Below, in pieces: positions 1 to 10,255 of a stretch of 64,000 nt of DNA (positions within the stretch are counted from its first letter, which is position 1; each line of letters begins with the position of its first letter). Source of the DNA: Liolophura sinensis. Its lineage: Eukaryota; Mollusca; Polyplacophora; Chitonida; Chitonidae. The stretch covers positions 18,574,608 to 18,638,607 of the forward strand of contig NC_088300.1 of assembly GCF_032854445.1 (NCBI RefSeq), read 5' to 3'. The notes under the pieces are model-generated. The model did no database searches, was not told the origin of the DNA, and saw nothing but the letters and a program-made list of their open reading frames with translations. Made by a program: the position numbers and the translations under genes.

Positions 1-1229
1 GAACTTAGCAACACTATGGCCAAGCACTCTGACATAAGATGATGTTATTAAAATATGATCCAAACCTAAAGTGATGGACGTCATTCTGGGAATATTCCAG
101 TGATCTTATTCTCTCCACTTCCACTGAATCCATGCCTTATTTTGCTCAGGCACTGAGTACTTGACTGAGGACACATCACGTCTGTCACCAGTATTGCGTG
201 CATAGTGAGGCATATAACTGACTTGTTCATATGAAGATGAAACAGTACCCCGTGAATAACAAACAGATAACAAAAATTAATTAAGTGCAAGTGAGATTAG
301 CAGAAGAGCAGCCCCGAGTCATTCCTTCTCTATTTCAGTGTGGAGTCTAGATTTCTCCATGTTCTCTTTCATTTTAACATTGGTTTAACATTATCTAGTA
401 TAATGTTAATCACGCCATGCAATGTCACAAATGACAACCATTCATCCACAAAGAAGCCTGTTAGACTTTGTCCAGGTACATGTTAAGTGGTATGGTTCAT
501 AACGTGTGTCAGGTGGTCGCCTACGGCTACACATGTACATTCCACTAGCACATGTACCTCACATGTACATTTAATAAAAGCTTACAGTAAAGTCTAAGTA
601 TATCTATACACAGAAACCAGTCCTGCACACCTTTACCTGGTCAAGTTGTTATAACAGTCAAACTATATGCTGTAAGAGGCACACTGTATGTTTGGAGACC
701 AGAGGTCAAAGGTGACATGGCCTGATGCATGAATCAGGTGATATGTTATAGAGCTCCTGCCAGCCTACCTAGTTGATTACCTCATACACCACACCTTGGT
801 TAAGTATTTAAAAAGCGGCTAACAAAGCTGAGTAATTCAGTCAGTCCTGACGAGAAAGGGACTTGGTTGTTCAAAAACCCTATTAACAATTAAGACTATA
901 CTTAATTGTGGGAAAAAATGAGTTTGATATTGGCATACATGTACTTTGACATTAAAGAGTGTCTCGATACTTTGCTTTTATCCTTTAAAGTCTTTAAAGC
1001 AAACATTCAAATCATGTTCAAACTGCAGATCCAAAAGTACAATATAAATTATGATAATAATGACAGCTATGAGCTTAATAAGACAGGAAAGATGAAAAAA
1101 AAAAATGGCAATTCAAATACAGAGGATTAAATTGTCCATGGAGTTATACCTAAGTGACAAGTTTATGTTTTGTGAATTTCCCATAATAAGCAGCATAAAT
1201 ATTAGGCCAAAATTAAAATATTGTTTGTG
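1..1229. other. No gene recognised
   Basis: AT-rich sequence without an ORF that reads like a conserved protein and without a convincing exon bounded by splice signals. Around 530-570 there are three close copies of the palindrome-rich word ACATGTAC. It may be intron or intergenic DNA of the minus-strand gene suspected at 2.3-4.4 kb. Confidence 0.5.
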
Positions 1230-1660
1230 CATATGTGGTTGATGTTTAGGTGATGCAGAAAAAAAAAGTCAGAGTGTCAATTTCCTGTCATTTTAAAACT
1301 ATCTGCCACTTTATAGGTTTACTTCACTCAAACATTAGCTGTCAAAACAACATTTTTGACCACCTTTGTGTGCTGAGCTGTTCTATAGATTGGAATGATT
1401 AAATAACATTGTGATGTTTTTACATGATATCATGATATCACACTCTCAATAGACATTAGTGTCTACCTGCTTAAGATTAATGAGATTTTCTGAGGAAATA
1501 TCGATTAAAGGTCAGTGTCAATACAGGGTAACTGAATACAGATACAATGTCATAATAGAGTGCACATGTTGTCCAGGCTAAGGATGGCAGTAAATATAAG
1601 CCACCCTTAAACCGGATTTTAAAAACGACCTTAAAACGATCAGCTAAAAAAAAAAAAATT
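1230..1660 (+). repeat. Old dispersed repeat, partner at 42.3-42.8 kb
   Basis: Several blocks recur in the same order at about 42330-42780: 'gttctatagattggaatg', then 'aaatatcgattaaaggtca', then 'ctgaatacagatacaatg', then 'gtgcacatgttgtccagg'. Identity looks moderate with indels, so this is an old interspersed element of unknown class. No coding capacity is seen. Confidence 0.55.
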
Positions 1661-1818
1661 AAATGAAATAAAATAATTTGACATCTGAAAAAAGAATTTC
1701 GGTCGGGGCCTTTTTGAGAGTCGCGTAACATCAAACATATAAAACTGTAATTTTGGCCTTACAATGACATCCATCTCAGAAATCTGTGAGTTTACCAAGA
1801 GGACGTTTTCCTTAATGG

Positions 1819-2187
1819 TAGTCATGCTGTTACACTAAAACCACGCGTCTTACATTCAAGGCATGTGTGTAGCCGCGTAGTGGAGTATGAAGAGGGAATG
1901 CAGAAGTTTGATGTTGCAAAAGTCATGCAGGCGAGTAGCCACGCAGTGGAGTATGAAGAGGGAACAAAGAAGTTTGATGTTACAGAAGTCATGCTGTTAC
2001 ACTAAAACCATGCGTCTTACTTTCAAAGCAGGCGTGTAGCCGCACAGTGGAGTATGAAGAGGGAACACAGAAGTTTGATGTTGCAAAAGTCATGATGTTA
2101 CACTAAAACCATGCGTCTTACACTCAAAGCATGCATGTAGCTGCGCAGTGGAGTATGAAGAGGGAACACAGAAGTTTGATGTGTAAA
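1819..2187 (+). repeat. Minisatellite, about 101-bp unit
   Basis: A unit containing 'GTAGCCGCGTAGTGGAGTAT' followed by a 'GAAGTTTGATGTT' block and a 'CACTAAAACCATGCGTCTTA' block is repeated about 3.5 times. The GTAGC block starts near 1870, 1935, 2036 and 2137. The first spacing is shorter because one unit lacks the CACTAAAACC part. Confidence 0.8.
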
Positions 2188-2318
2188 AGCAAAGTAATAG
2201 GCAGATTAACCCGGGTCATCTTAAGCATGGGCAATATATGGACAGTGTAAATAAGCTATGAATTAGAAAAAAATGTATGCAAAATTTAACTTACTAACAC
2301 GGGAACTGTTTGACTTAC

Positions 2319-2352
2319 CTTTCGAGGACTAGGCATGCTTGATGAGGAGAGC
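2319..2352 (-). other. Candidate 34-nt exon of a minus-strand gene
   Basis: On the minus strand a pyrimidine-rich tract ending in CTCCTTCAG precedes 34 nt, followed by a strong donor, AAAG|GTAAGT. The exon contains an ATG at 2336-2334 that opens six in-frame codons, MPSPRK, and ends exactly on a codon boundary. It could hold the start codon of a gene whose 5' exon lies near 4.2 kb and whose remainder runs off the left edge. Both splice sites are good, but a 34-nt match can arise by chance and no protein family is recognisable. Confidence 0.35.
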
Positions 2353-2399
2353 CTGAAGGAGAAAAGGAAGCATGTTAAAAAATAAAGTAATATTCATGT

Positions 2400-4200
2400 A
2401 AATAAAAATTAGAAAAAATAATGAACGCCTTTCAATTATGACTCTTCAAACATTTGTATTGGCCATTTATTTGTCTGCGGCAACCAGTAAATCTACTACA
2501 GAAACCATGTTTTTCAATACGATGCTTTATATCCATGAATTTGAAAATGTCGCGTGAAACTACATGTATGAATAGAAACTATGTAAGATTTTGCACAAAG
2601 AGCAGCCCAGACTATAACTGTTATAATAATGCAGATACAGCCATTTATCTAAAACATCAATGCTACCAGATGTATCAATTTTAAAGACTGATAATGTGAG
2701 TAAAGATACTAAATTTACTTCAGTAAGTAAACTTTTACATTTCAACATGTCATACATTTGTAGGTGTGAAGCATCTTGGTCAACTGTAGTGGCCTAAGCT
2801 TGCCGTTGATTGGTTTAAAATGCATGACCTACGTGGAGGGAGGGAAACAAAACAGCAGCGAAAAGCTGCATGAAATAAGCCGTATCTGCCTCATTTATTA
2901 TTTTTTCATTCAGAGTAGAATAGATCTTAACACCTTTATCTTGGTGTTCATTGTGTAACTCAATATCACTGAACCTTGTTTCGTACCTAGAGCTATTCAA
3001 TCAACAGTCTGAGTTGCATTCACATACAAATACTTTGTGTCAATATGCCAGATCTCACTGTCAGGTGTATAAATAAAAAAAAAGTGCTTTCTTGTACGCA
3101 TTTTCAACAGTAATTTGAATGTTTTAGAGCACAGGCATTCCTGAAATTGATATTGCTACAAGAGCTAAAAGATAGCAAAAAAAAAAACACCTGCAAACGA
3201 AACTTAACAAAACTATACCAATTTGCAGTGGGTTGCTAGGTTATGCAACAAACTTGTCAGGCTGTCCACAATTATCAGACTGTGTAGTGTGAGAAATTCA
3301 TTGAAGTAGAGTAACATCTTATAAATGCCTTGAAGACCAACCATGAATAGGTAGACAGCTGGACAAGTAATCAAGAACTTTAAGAAATTGACAACTCCAA
3401 TTCACACCTGAATTTACACATTAATCTCAGTTTATAGTAATGAGTACTATATATCACATTTATACTTAGCCCTGAAAAAAAGCAAGACTTTTTTCATTTT
3501 CACTTTTGTTAAGTCTTCAAAAATCTATTTAACAGCACATAATCCATACTCATCAGCCCTCATGCCATGGTTGCTTCGTCCTATTAAGTTAATAACAAAG
3601 GTCTTTATACTGAGTTTCCATGAAACTTCACTTAGAACTTTATCTTGAAATCATTGCTTCACACATGTATTCCATCCTTCAAAACTAACAGAAACGTTAC
3701 TTTTTTCTGACAGCGAATATGCCACATTAAACAATATACTCAGTAAAAAAAAATATAACATTTGCTTCAGATGCCTTCTCTGTTATGCTTGCATTGTCAT
3801 TTAGCACAATGAAAAATTCGCTTTGTGAGGAAAGCATTTGTTGATATCTTTATGTGGTTTTGGGCAACTGCATGCGTCACGACCGGTAAAGAGGGCAAAA
3901 TAAGAATACAGTGAACACCATTAAAAAAAAATCAACACGGTGTCGATATCTAGATATATTTTATAACCATGACTGTAACATAGTACACCCACGAAACGCA
4001 TCGCACAAAGTGTTACAAGCAAAGATGCAAGAGGCGTGAGCAACAGTCTCGGCCCATTTTTCCGCAGAACTTTGCACAAAAGTCCTCTTGTGCACCAAGC
4101 CCTAGATCTTTATAGGGCGTACCGAAATTAAGATAACATCCAAGCACAGATATATTTAGAGCAAACGAACGAGGAATGCGTGGAAAATTAACGCAAAATT
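2400..4200. other. No coding sequence recognised; possible intron
   Basis: No ORF here has family-like sequence. If the minus-strand exons at 2.3 kb and 4.2 kb are real, this is their first intron. It contains only short A-runs and low-complexity AT stretches. Confidence 0.4.
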
Positions 4201-4211
4201 TACACACTTAC

Positions 4212-4400
4212 GGGAACCTGCTGCCGAAGATTTTCGGAAGACGCCAATGGACGCTTGGCGGGCTACAATGTCATTGGATGACCTCCTACGTCAGAGGAAG
4301 GTTTGCAATATGATTGGTCTGTTTCCGGGTTGTCCTAGATAACGGACGGGGATTTCTCAGCTGCTTATCTAAGCGAGGCACTCCGGATAATGTGGTCAAT
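4212..4400 (-). promoter_or_regulatory. Candidate minus-strand promoter and noncoding first exon
   Basis: The block is less AT-rich than its surroundings. It has CCAAT boxes on the minus strand (ATTGG at 4273-4277 and 4313-4317 on +) and a CRE-like TACGTCA at 4287-4293. On the minus strand it runs into a consensus donor, CCC|GTAAGTGT, with the last exon base at 4212. This is the usual layout of a short noncoding first exon under a CCAAT/CRE promoter. The transcription start is not determined. Confidence 0.4.
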
Positions 4401-4419
4401 GGGCGGACGTGCGCAAGAC

Positions 4420-4980
4420 ATAAAATTAAATCTACAGCCTTCCGTGATCGAATAATTTAAAGAACAAAACACACATAAATTACAGTTAACACGAATAGGT
4501 TATATTTCACATCTAGGGTTTTAATTAGGGCTAGGGCCCTATGTCTAAATAATTATAGGCCTATATATATAATGGGTGCAAAAAAGAGTAAGAAGTAAAA
4601 GTCGTATGCCTTGATACTGACTGTTCAACTGTGCTATTAACTGAACAGTCACATCACATTAAGACGGTATACACTTTGTATGGACGATAAATAGACAGTG
4701 CCCTGGCTTAACCTTTGGCTGAACCCTCCAGATGCCACATTCTTAACCCCGTCTGCGCCAGGTGACCATAATAACAATGTTTTGGGCGGTCCATGTGATT
4801 GTCATTTAAAGTGGCCCTGGGCTCCCAGTGTACAGGCTTACTTAGGCACCGCGAACAACAGACCCCGGAACACATGAGCGTGCAGCATACTAGCGGTCAC
4901 TTTACACTGGCAATAATAACGAATGTTATGTTTGCTGTTCGCCTGCATTGGTCATGTCTGATATACATGTACCAAAGGTG
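4420..4980. other. Intergenic; nothing recognised
   Basis: No ORF or splice arrangement of note. It lies upstream of the candidate minus-strand promoter. Confidence 0.4.
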
Positions 4981-5156
4981 ATGTATATTTATATTTATAT
5001 TTATATTTTAGAAAAGAAATTTTAAATATTCCGTATGACCTTTGTTCATATTTTTATCGTCTGAATGTAATAGTTTTGCATGCCCCATCTTCTCCAAATC
5101 CTCGATGCCTTGTCTCACCTTGGTGGGATTTAACATCGGAGTTTTCCTGATGATGT

Positions 5157-5400
5157 AAAAAAAAAAAAAAAAAAAAAAAAGTTCAAAAATAGTTTCCAGA
5201 TGCTGGGAAAATAAAGTGCCGAGATATTCTCCTGATGCTGGCAAAATAAAGTGCCGAAATATTCTCCTGATGCTGGCAAAATAAAGTGCCGAAATATTCT
5301 CCTGATGCTGGCAAAATAAAGTGCCGAAATATTCTCCTGATGCTGGCAAAATAAAGTGCCGAAATATTCTCCTGATGCTGGCAAAATAAAGCACCTAAAT
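5157..5400 (+). repeat. A-run followed by 35-bp tandem repeat, about 6 copies
   Basis: A run of about 22 A precedes a 35-bp unit beginning GATGCTGGCAAAATAAAG. Copies start at 5199, 5234, 5269, 5304, 5339 and 5374, exactly 35 bp apart; the last is partial. Reverse-strand ORFs of 75-128 codons here are products of the repeat (35 is not a multiple of 3, so all frames cycle) and are not genes. Confidence 0.9.
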
Positions 5401-5536
5401 TTTGAGTCAAAATGAGCCTTTCTTTTTTCGGGCTGAGTTACACTTCTCGTGTATTACGTTAAAGTTATCATGGAACACAAGGTTTGAAGACAAGACTCAG
5501 TTGATTTTAGATGTGACTTTTATACTCTCAAACAGA

Positions 5537-5564
5537 AAGTGTGTATACCGTTTTATACACACTT
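5537..5564. other. Perfect 11-bp inverted repeat (6-nt loop)
   Basis: AAGTGTGTATA at 5537-5547 is perfectly complementary to TATACACACTT at 5554-5564, with loop CCGTTT. It is one of two near-perfect hairpins within 105 bp. Confidence 0.75.
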
Positions 5565-5604
5565 GTTGGAGAATAGCCCACGATTCACACAAGATGTATA
5601 TCAC

Positions 5605-5639
5605 ATCATGGAGGTTTATTATACATGTACCTCCATGAT
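5605..5639. other. Perfect 11-bp inverted repeat (13-nt loop)
   Basis: ATCATGGAGGT at 5605-5615 pairs with ACCTCCATGAT at 5629-5639. Both arms are flanked by CAC/ACATGTAC words. Function is unknown; it may be the relic of a small palindromic element. Confidence 0.75.
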
Positions 5640-5649
5640 CACATGTACA

Positions 5650-6680
5650 CAATTAAATGGGTGGGTACATAAAGATTCATGGTGTATGCAAGGTTCACAT
5701 TAATGTTCCTCTGCAAATTTGTTACAATTAATTAATCCTTTTTTTTTTTTTTTTTTTTTACACAACTGCTTTTAAAGAGTATGCCTTATAATTGAAAGGC
5801 ACCTATAGTAAGAGGGCTTCAGTCTAGTGTGTAGTTAATATCATATCGTTGAAATTAACGTTCATTCATTCTTGTCGAAATGCCGAGGGATGAAATTTTT
5901 CCTTTATCCATGCAAAGTAAATGCAATAGTATATATCTGTGAACTGGACCTTTTCCTATTTTGGATTCAAATCATTTAACGGAGGACTTTTATGGATACA
6001 CTTAAAATATACACAGGCCTATATATCGACGGAAGATGTGGCTGAGAGCTTTTTATGTCCTGTTATAGCACTATCATGCTGTGAACAGATAAAGATCACA
6101 TTGCAGTTTTCCATTTCACTATGAGAGCGTACCTGTGATGTTTTGCTAGTTAAATTACATAATATATTATGCCTGTTTGAAATCCAGACAGTAGGTTATT
6201 TCAGTGGAAAATGACGGCGTCCAGCTCGTCCACTTATTTATTGATTAACGCTTATCCCAGGCGAGTTGACGCCAAAGATGCATGTACGAAGTAAGAATTA
6301 ACATTTTTCGACCGGTCATTTCTTCACCAGATGTATATTTAGTGTTCGATTTGAAAAATTCGGTGAAATATCACCGATGAACGAGAAGAGGGTATGCCGC
6401 TTTCGTTACTTTCAAGATGGACGGTGAGAGACCTTCTGGTTATTATACTATATCCTAGAGGGTACCATATATTTTACCATATTTTATTTTGTTCTATATA
6501 TATAATGGTCGGTTCCTTGCATGAGCCTGCAATAGAAGTCTCCTCTCGGTTAATGTATAATATATTTCTTGCATGGAATGATCGATATGTAAGCTCTACC
6601 ACTTACCCGGAAAAAACCATGCCATATAGTGAAATTTCCGAGGAAAATAGATGCACCTGCATATACAAATATCATGAATC
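5650..6680. other. No gene recognised
   Basis: AT-rich, with a T-run near 5741-5759. A 139-codon + strand ORF (6394-6813) overlaps the antisense side of a reverse-transcriptase remnant and has no family features, so it is not called. Confidence 0.4.
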
Positions 6681-6689
6681 TATGCGTGG

Positions 6690-7860
6690 TATATACCAGC
6701 GGTCAAATAGGACGTTCCGGGTAAATAATAGAAAGGCCAATTTCCAAAACTACGTTAAGCTCAAATTAACACCAAATAAAGAAATAAGAAATATATACAG
6801 TACGAAATTATAGCAAGGGGTCATTTACAGAGAAGCAGCTAACACCTTTCAATGATGTTGAAAAGACGCAAGGAATGATCTAAGCAGTGAAATGAACATG
6901 ATGATCAGTATTCAAATAGTATAGCATGCTATAGTAGTCTATATGTTGTAAATAATCTAAGTATGTTTCTCAGTTGCGCTTTCATTGTAACGATTCATAC
7001 ATACAAATCATTATATATGCGGCGATCTAATTCAACACGACGAATGTATATATACAGCTCCTAGCCCAGGGCAAAGCGGAATTAGACACAATCATGAAGC
7101 AGAGAGCCAGAGGTTCTTACAAGATAATTATACTCATGGTATATAAAAATTAAGAAACATTGAGGGAAGGTGCTTGATGGAATAACTTATACTCACCTAG
7201 CTGCTTTGCAGTAATACCTCGTGACGTTCATTGAAATCATAACACACGGGATCTAACAAATGCTGTACAGTGTGAGATAGGAACACGCCTGCACGCCATA
7301 TGCAAGAGCTTAAGTTACAATCCAAATAAAATACAAAGTCAAAATTGAAACTATCGATAATTGTCGCAAAGTTTGTGAGGCAGGAAACCGTTTTGGTCAG
7401 GGGGAAAATGTACCATCTGGAAAGTCCGTAGTTTCCTTTAAATCCACCGAAGGATATATAAATATATCTTTCACAGCCTTTGCTTCCTTTGTTTAAAACT
7501 AGCAGGTCATCAATATACCATTTAGTGAACGAGAAAGATCGGGCCTGGTAAAGATTACTCTTTAATAATTATTGTGTATAGTGTCGTATTCATACGAGAA
7601 CAGTTAGGTCAGTGAAAAGGGGGCACCATTTGTATCCATCGGAATATGACGTCCCTGTTACTAACATAGGCCCAGACAATGAGATATTCAATCAGCTCGA
7701 TGAACAACAAATCCCATGATTGGTAATCACCCTTATTGTGGAACTGAAGAAGGCTTTGTTGCCTTTGACGTTAATTTAAACGTGGCAACTTTTATTGAAC
7801 GTCGAAACAATTAGTGATCAGATGAAATTCTGTCAGTTAAAGGAAACATGAAAGGCTTGG
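6690..7860 (-). pseudogene. Reverse-transcriptase element remnant, copy 1
   Basis: Read on the minus strand, short pieces in shifting frames match a reverse transcriptase. TNGAP lies near 7622-7636 and the catalytic WYIDDLL-type box near 7505-7530. A DFNFDF piece follows, then a piece equivalent to the YGV..SQLIR region near 7310-7340. Stops and frameshifts are frequent. Nucleotide blocks align in the same order with 57.7-58.6 kb and, for the 3' part (6705-6800), with 60.44-60.60 kb. The IPMGTN/YIDDLL type of RT is common in marine-invertebrate genomes and may be Penelope-like; that clade call is inference. Confidence 0.6.
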
Positions 7861-8194
7861 TTTTTATTTCTTAATACGTAATATATAAAATGGTTTAACA
7901 TATAAAACTATACGAAAAGGTGTATTAGCTTTCTTCTTGGGGCGTAAAAATAACTTTAAGCTATATACACTTTTCTCAAGACACCATGCAGCGGTTAGGC
8001 CGGAAAAGAAGTAGCCTGCTGTGATGACATCAACGGTGATAACTGTCAAAACAGCTTTGTTGCATGGGGAGAGATAGCCTGAACTGAGGGTCCGCATGCA
8101 TGGATTTATACTGTCCATGTCCAACATTCAAGGGGTATGGGTGTACTTGTAAATGAACTTTACCATAAGAATGGGATGTCACCGTAGCCTATAA

Positions 8195-8195
<1 letters not shown>

Positions 8196-8243
<48 letters not shown>
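8196..8243. repeat. (TA)n microsatellite
   Basis: Uninterrupted TA dinucleotide run of about 48 bp. Confidence 0.95.
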
Positions 8244-8245
<2 letters not shown>

Positions 8246-8382
8246 CATATGCGCAGCACCCGCGTTTCTCAGACGGATTAGAACGACCAGACTTATATGA
8301 AATGACCTGTTCTCTATACATTGTTTCTGAATCAAACCATGTAATCGACGTAATATGTTATACTAGCCCCAAGTATGACATA

Positions 8383-8989
8383 TATCGGGTGGGCATAAAA
8401 AATGGGCCGTACTTTGATGCTGCATTGCTCCATTATCCTTTGTTCAAACCCTTTCAAACTTTAGACATCCAAATCCATGATTTTGTTAACATACTGACCA
8501 ATTTTCAAGGTCATAGCTTGAGTAGTCTGTACACAGGGTTAAAATGAAAACATAGCCTCAAAAACGCACGTTCCGGTGACCCACATTGCATCACCTGTCA
8601 GGTGTCATGAGTAGAGCGCGCGCTGCACCCGTGTGACACGCGTCAATCAAGTATGATCTGGAAAAATTGTGTGGCTCTAGTATCAGAGAAACCCTTCTGC
8701 CAGATAGGCACAAGTTTTGCTGAATGAAAATGGTTTTCTCTGCGGCGGACTAGGAATTGATCCCAATATGTTTCACTGAAAAGGGTTGGAGAGGGGCAAA
8801 AATTGTGAAAGAATTCCCTGTGAAAAACTGGAATAAAAGTTCATAAATCTTAAAGGATGAAACTGAAATTTGGTCTGTATACTTAGGACATCATGGCTTT
8901 GAGTGTGTAAATTTTTAGAAGCTGACGTAAGTGGGTTTCGAAGATATTGAGTATCAAAGAATGGCCCATTTTTTTGTGCCCACCCGATA
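8383..8989. mobile_element. MITE with about 37-bp terminal inverted repeats
   Basis: The left end, TATCGGGTGGGCATAAAA followed by AATGGGCCGTACTTTGAT, is inverted at the right end (8953-8989) with only a few mismatches and one indel. Both ends are flanked by TA (8381-8382 and 8990-8991), the target duplication used by Tc1/mariner-type transposases. The roughly 607-bp interior has no transposase-like ORF, so the element is non-autonomous. The superfamily rests on the TA duplication alone. Confidence 0.8.
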
Positions 8990-8991
8990 TA

Positions 8992-10255
8992 TTAACGCAT
9001 AAAATAATTAGCTAGGTCTTTCACGACGTGTTACAGGGCTATATACGTTGATGTGGAGATCCAGGATTGCGCAGTTATCACCTGCTCTTGAACACACGTA
9101 TGGAAATTTGCGCACTACCCGGAAACGCTTGGAATAATCAAATCACGCACATATATAGCCTATATATGCTATGCTAATTTAGACAACAATAAACTTAACA
9201 ATCGTCAGCTGTCGGTCGATATGGCAGTGCACCGATATAGCTGCATCGGTGTAAGGCGCTAATTAAGGCTAATTAAGTTAATTGAGACAAGACCAGGCAC
9301 GTGAAATGAGCATAACGGTAATTAATCACGTCAAACCTCTGTAATCTCAGCCTTCAATTTCTTCTTGCCTTTACCGTATACGATGACGTCAGTCATGCAG
9401 CATATACTAGTATTGAATTGATTTTTGACTTGGTGTTGAACGGACATCTGCAGGGAAAGGCAAACTAAGGGGAATGTGATAGCTACGCATAGAGGCCTAC
9501 ATGTACCTGTGTACGCTGACTTATATAGGCCTACATCCGCACGTGCAGGATGTACATATATTTACATGTATATGCACAAAAACTTTATACCACATATGCA
9601 GTCATCTATATGTACTACCGGGTGACAACTTTGTTAATTATATGATTAGTAGTTATACACTATACGTTTTCATTTAAATTAAAAATATTTAGGCCTATCT
9701 TTTTTTCAATCAAACTCAGCCTCATAGCCAGACCTATACAATGCTATACATGTACAATGTCATATTTTCAGGCCATAAAACCTCAGAAAGAGGCTTAATT
9801 GTTATTTCGAGACCTGTATGGTATGTAAAAATACAATGTTTATCGATTTGTAAATATGGCGGGACAAACTTCCAAAGAAATGCAATAAAAGAATTTTAAA
9901 CAGCTGTTTTCCACTTAATATGTAACACATATAATTCACTGATGATGTACGTGTAAATGCGTTCCCATGAGCTATTGCTTATTCATATTGGTTATCTCCC
10001 CTAGTTTAGTGAAAGCGATCATTGCGTGGGGCACAGCTAAGGGAAAATTCGTATTTGGATGACAAACGCTTGTGGAAATCAGCCTGGTACTGAACGAAAC
10101 GCGTATTGTAGGAGTCAGGATTATTTCAGTGTTCGTTTCAGGCATTAAGGCATGGAATAATCTGATATGCTTATATGAAGCAACCGGTTTTTCGTATATG
10201 ACATCTACGTTAACCATTCGGTGCCCACAATAACCAAGGAAGCCAATCTGACAAG
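8992..10255. other. Intergenic region upstream of CFAP36
   Basis: No ORF of note. The CFAP36 promoter and 5'UTR must lie in its right part, but no TATA box or RFX X-box could be assigned with confidence. Confidence 0.4.

Noticed and set aside
5008-5410. Minus-strand ORFs of 75-128 codons with repeating Phe/Gln/His motifs
   Set aside because: They are read-through of the 35-bp tandem repeat in successive frames, with no start context or splice support.
6394-6813. 139-codon + strand ORF
   Set aside because: No family features, and it overlaps the antisense of a reverse-transcriptase remnant whose blocks recur at 57.7 and 60.5 kb.
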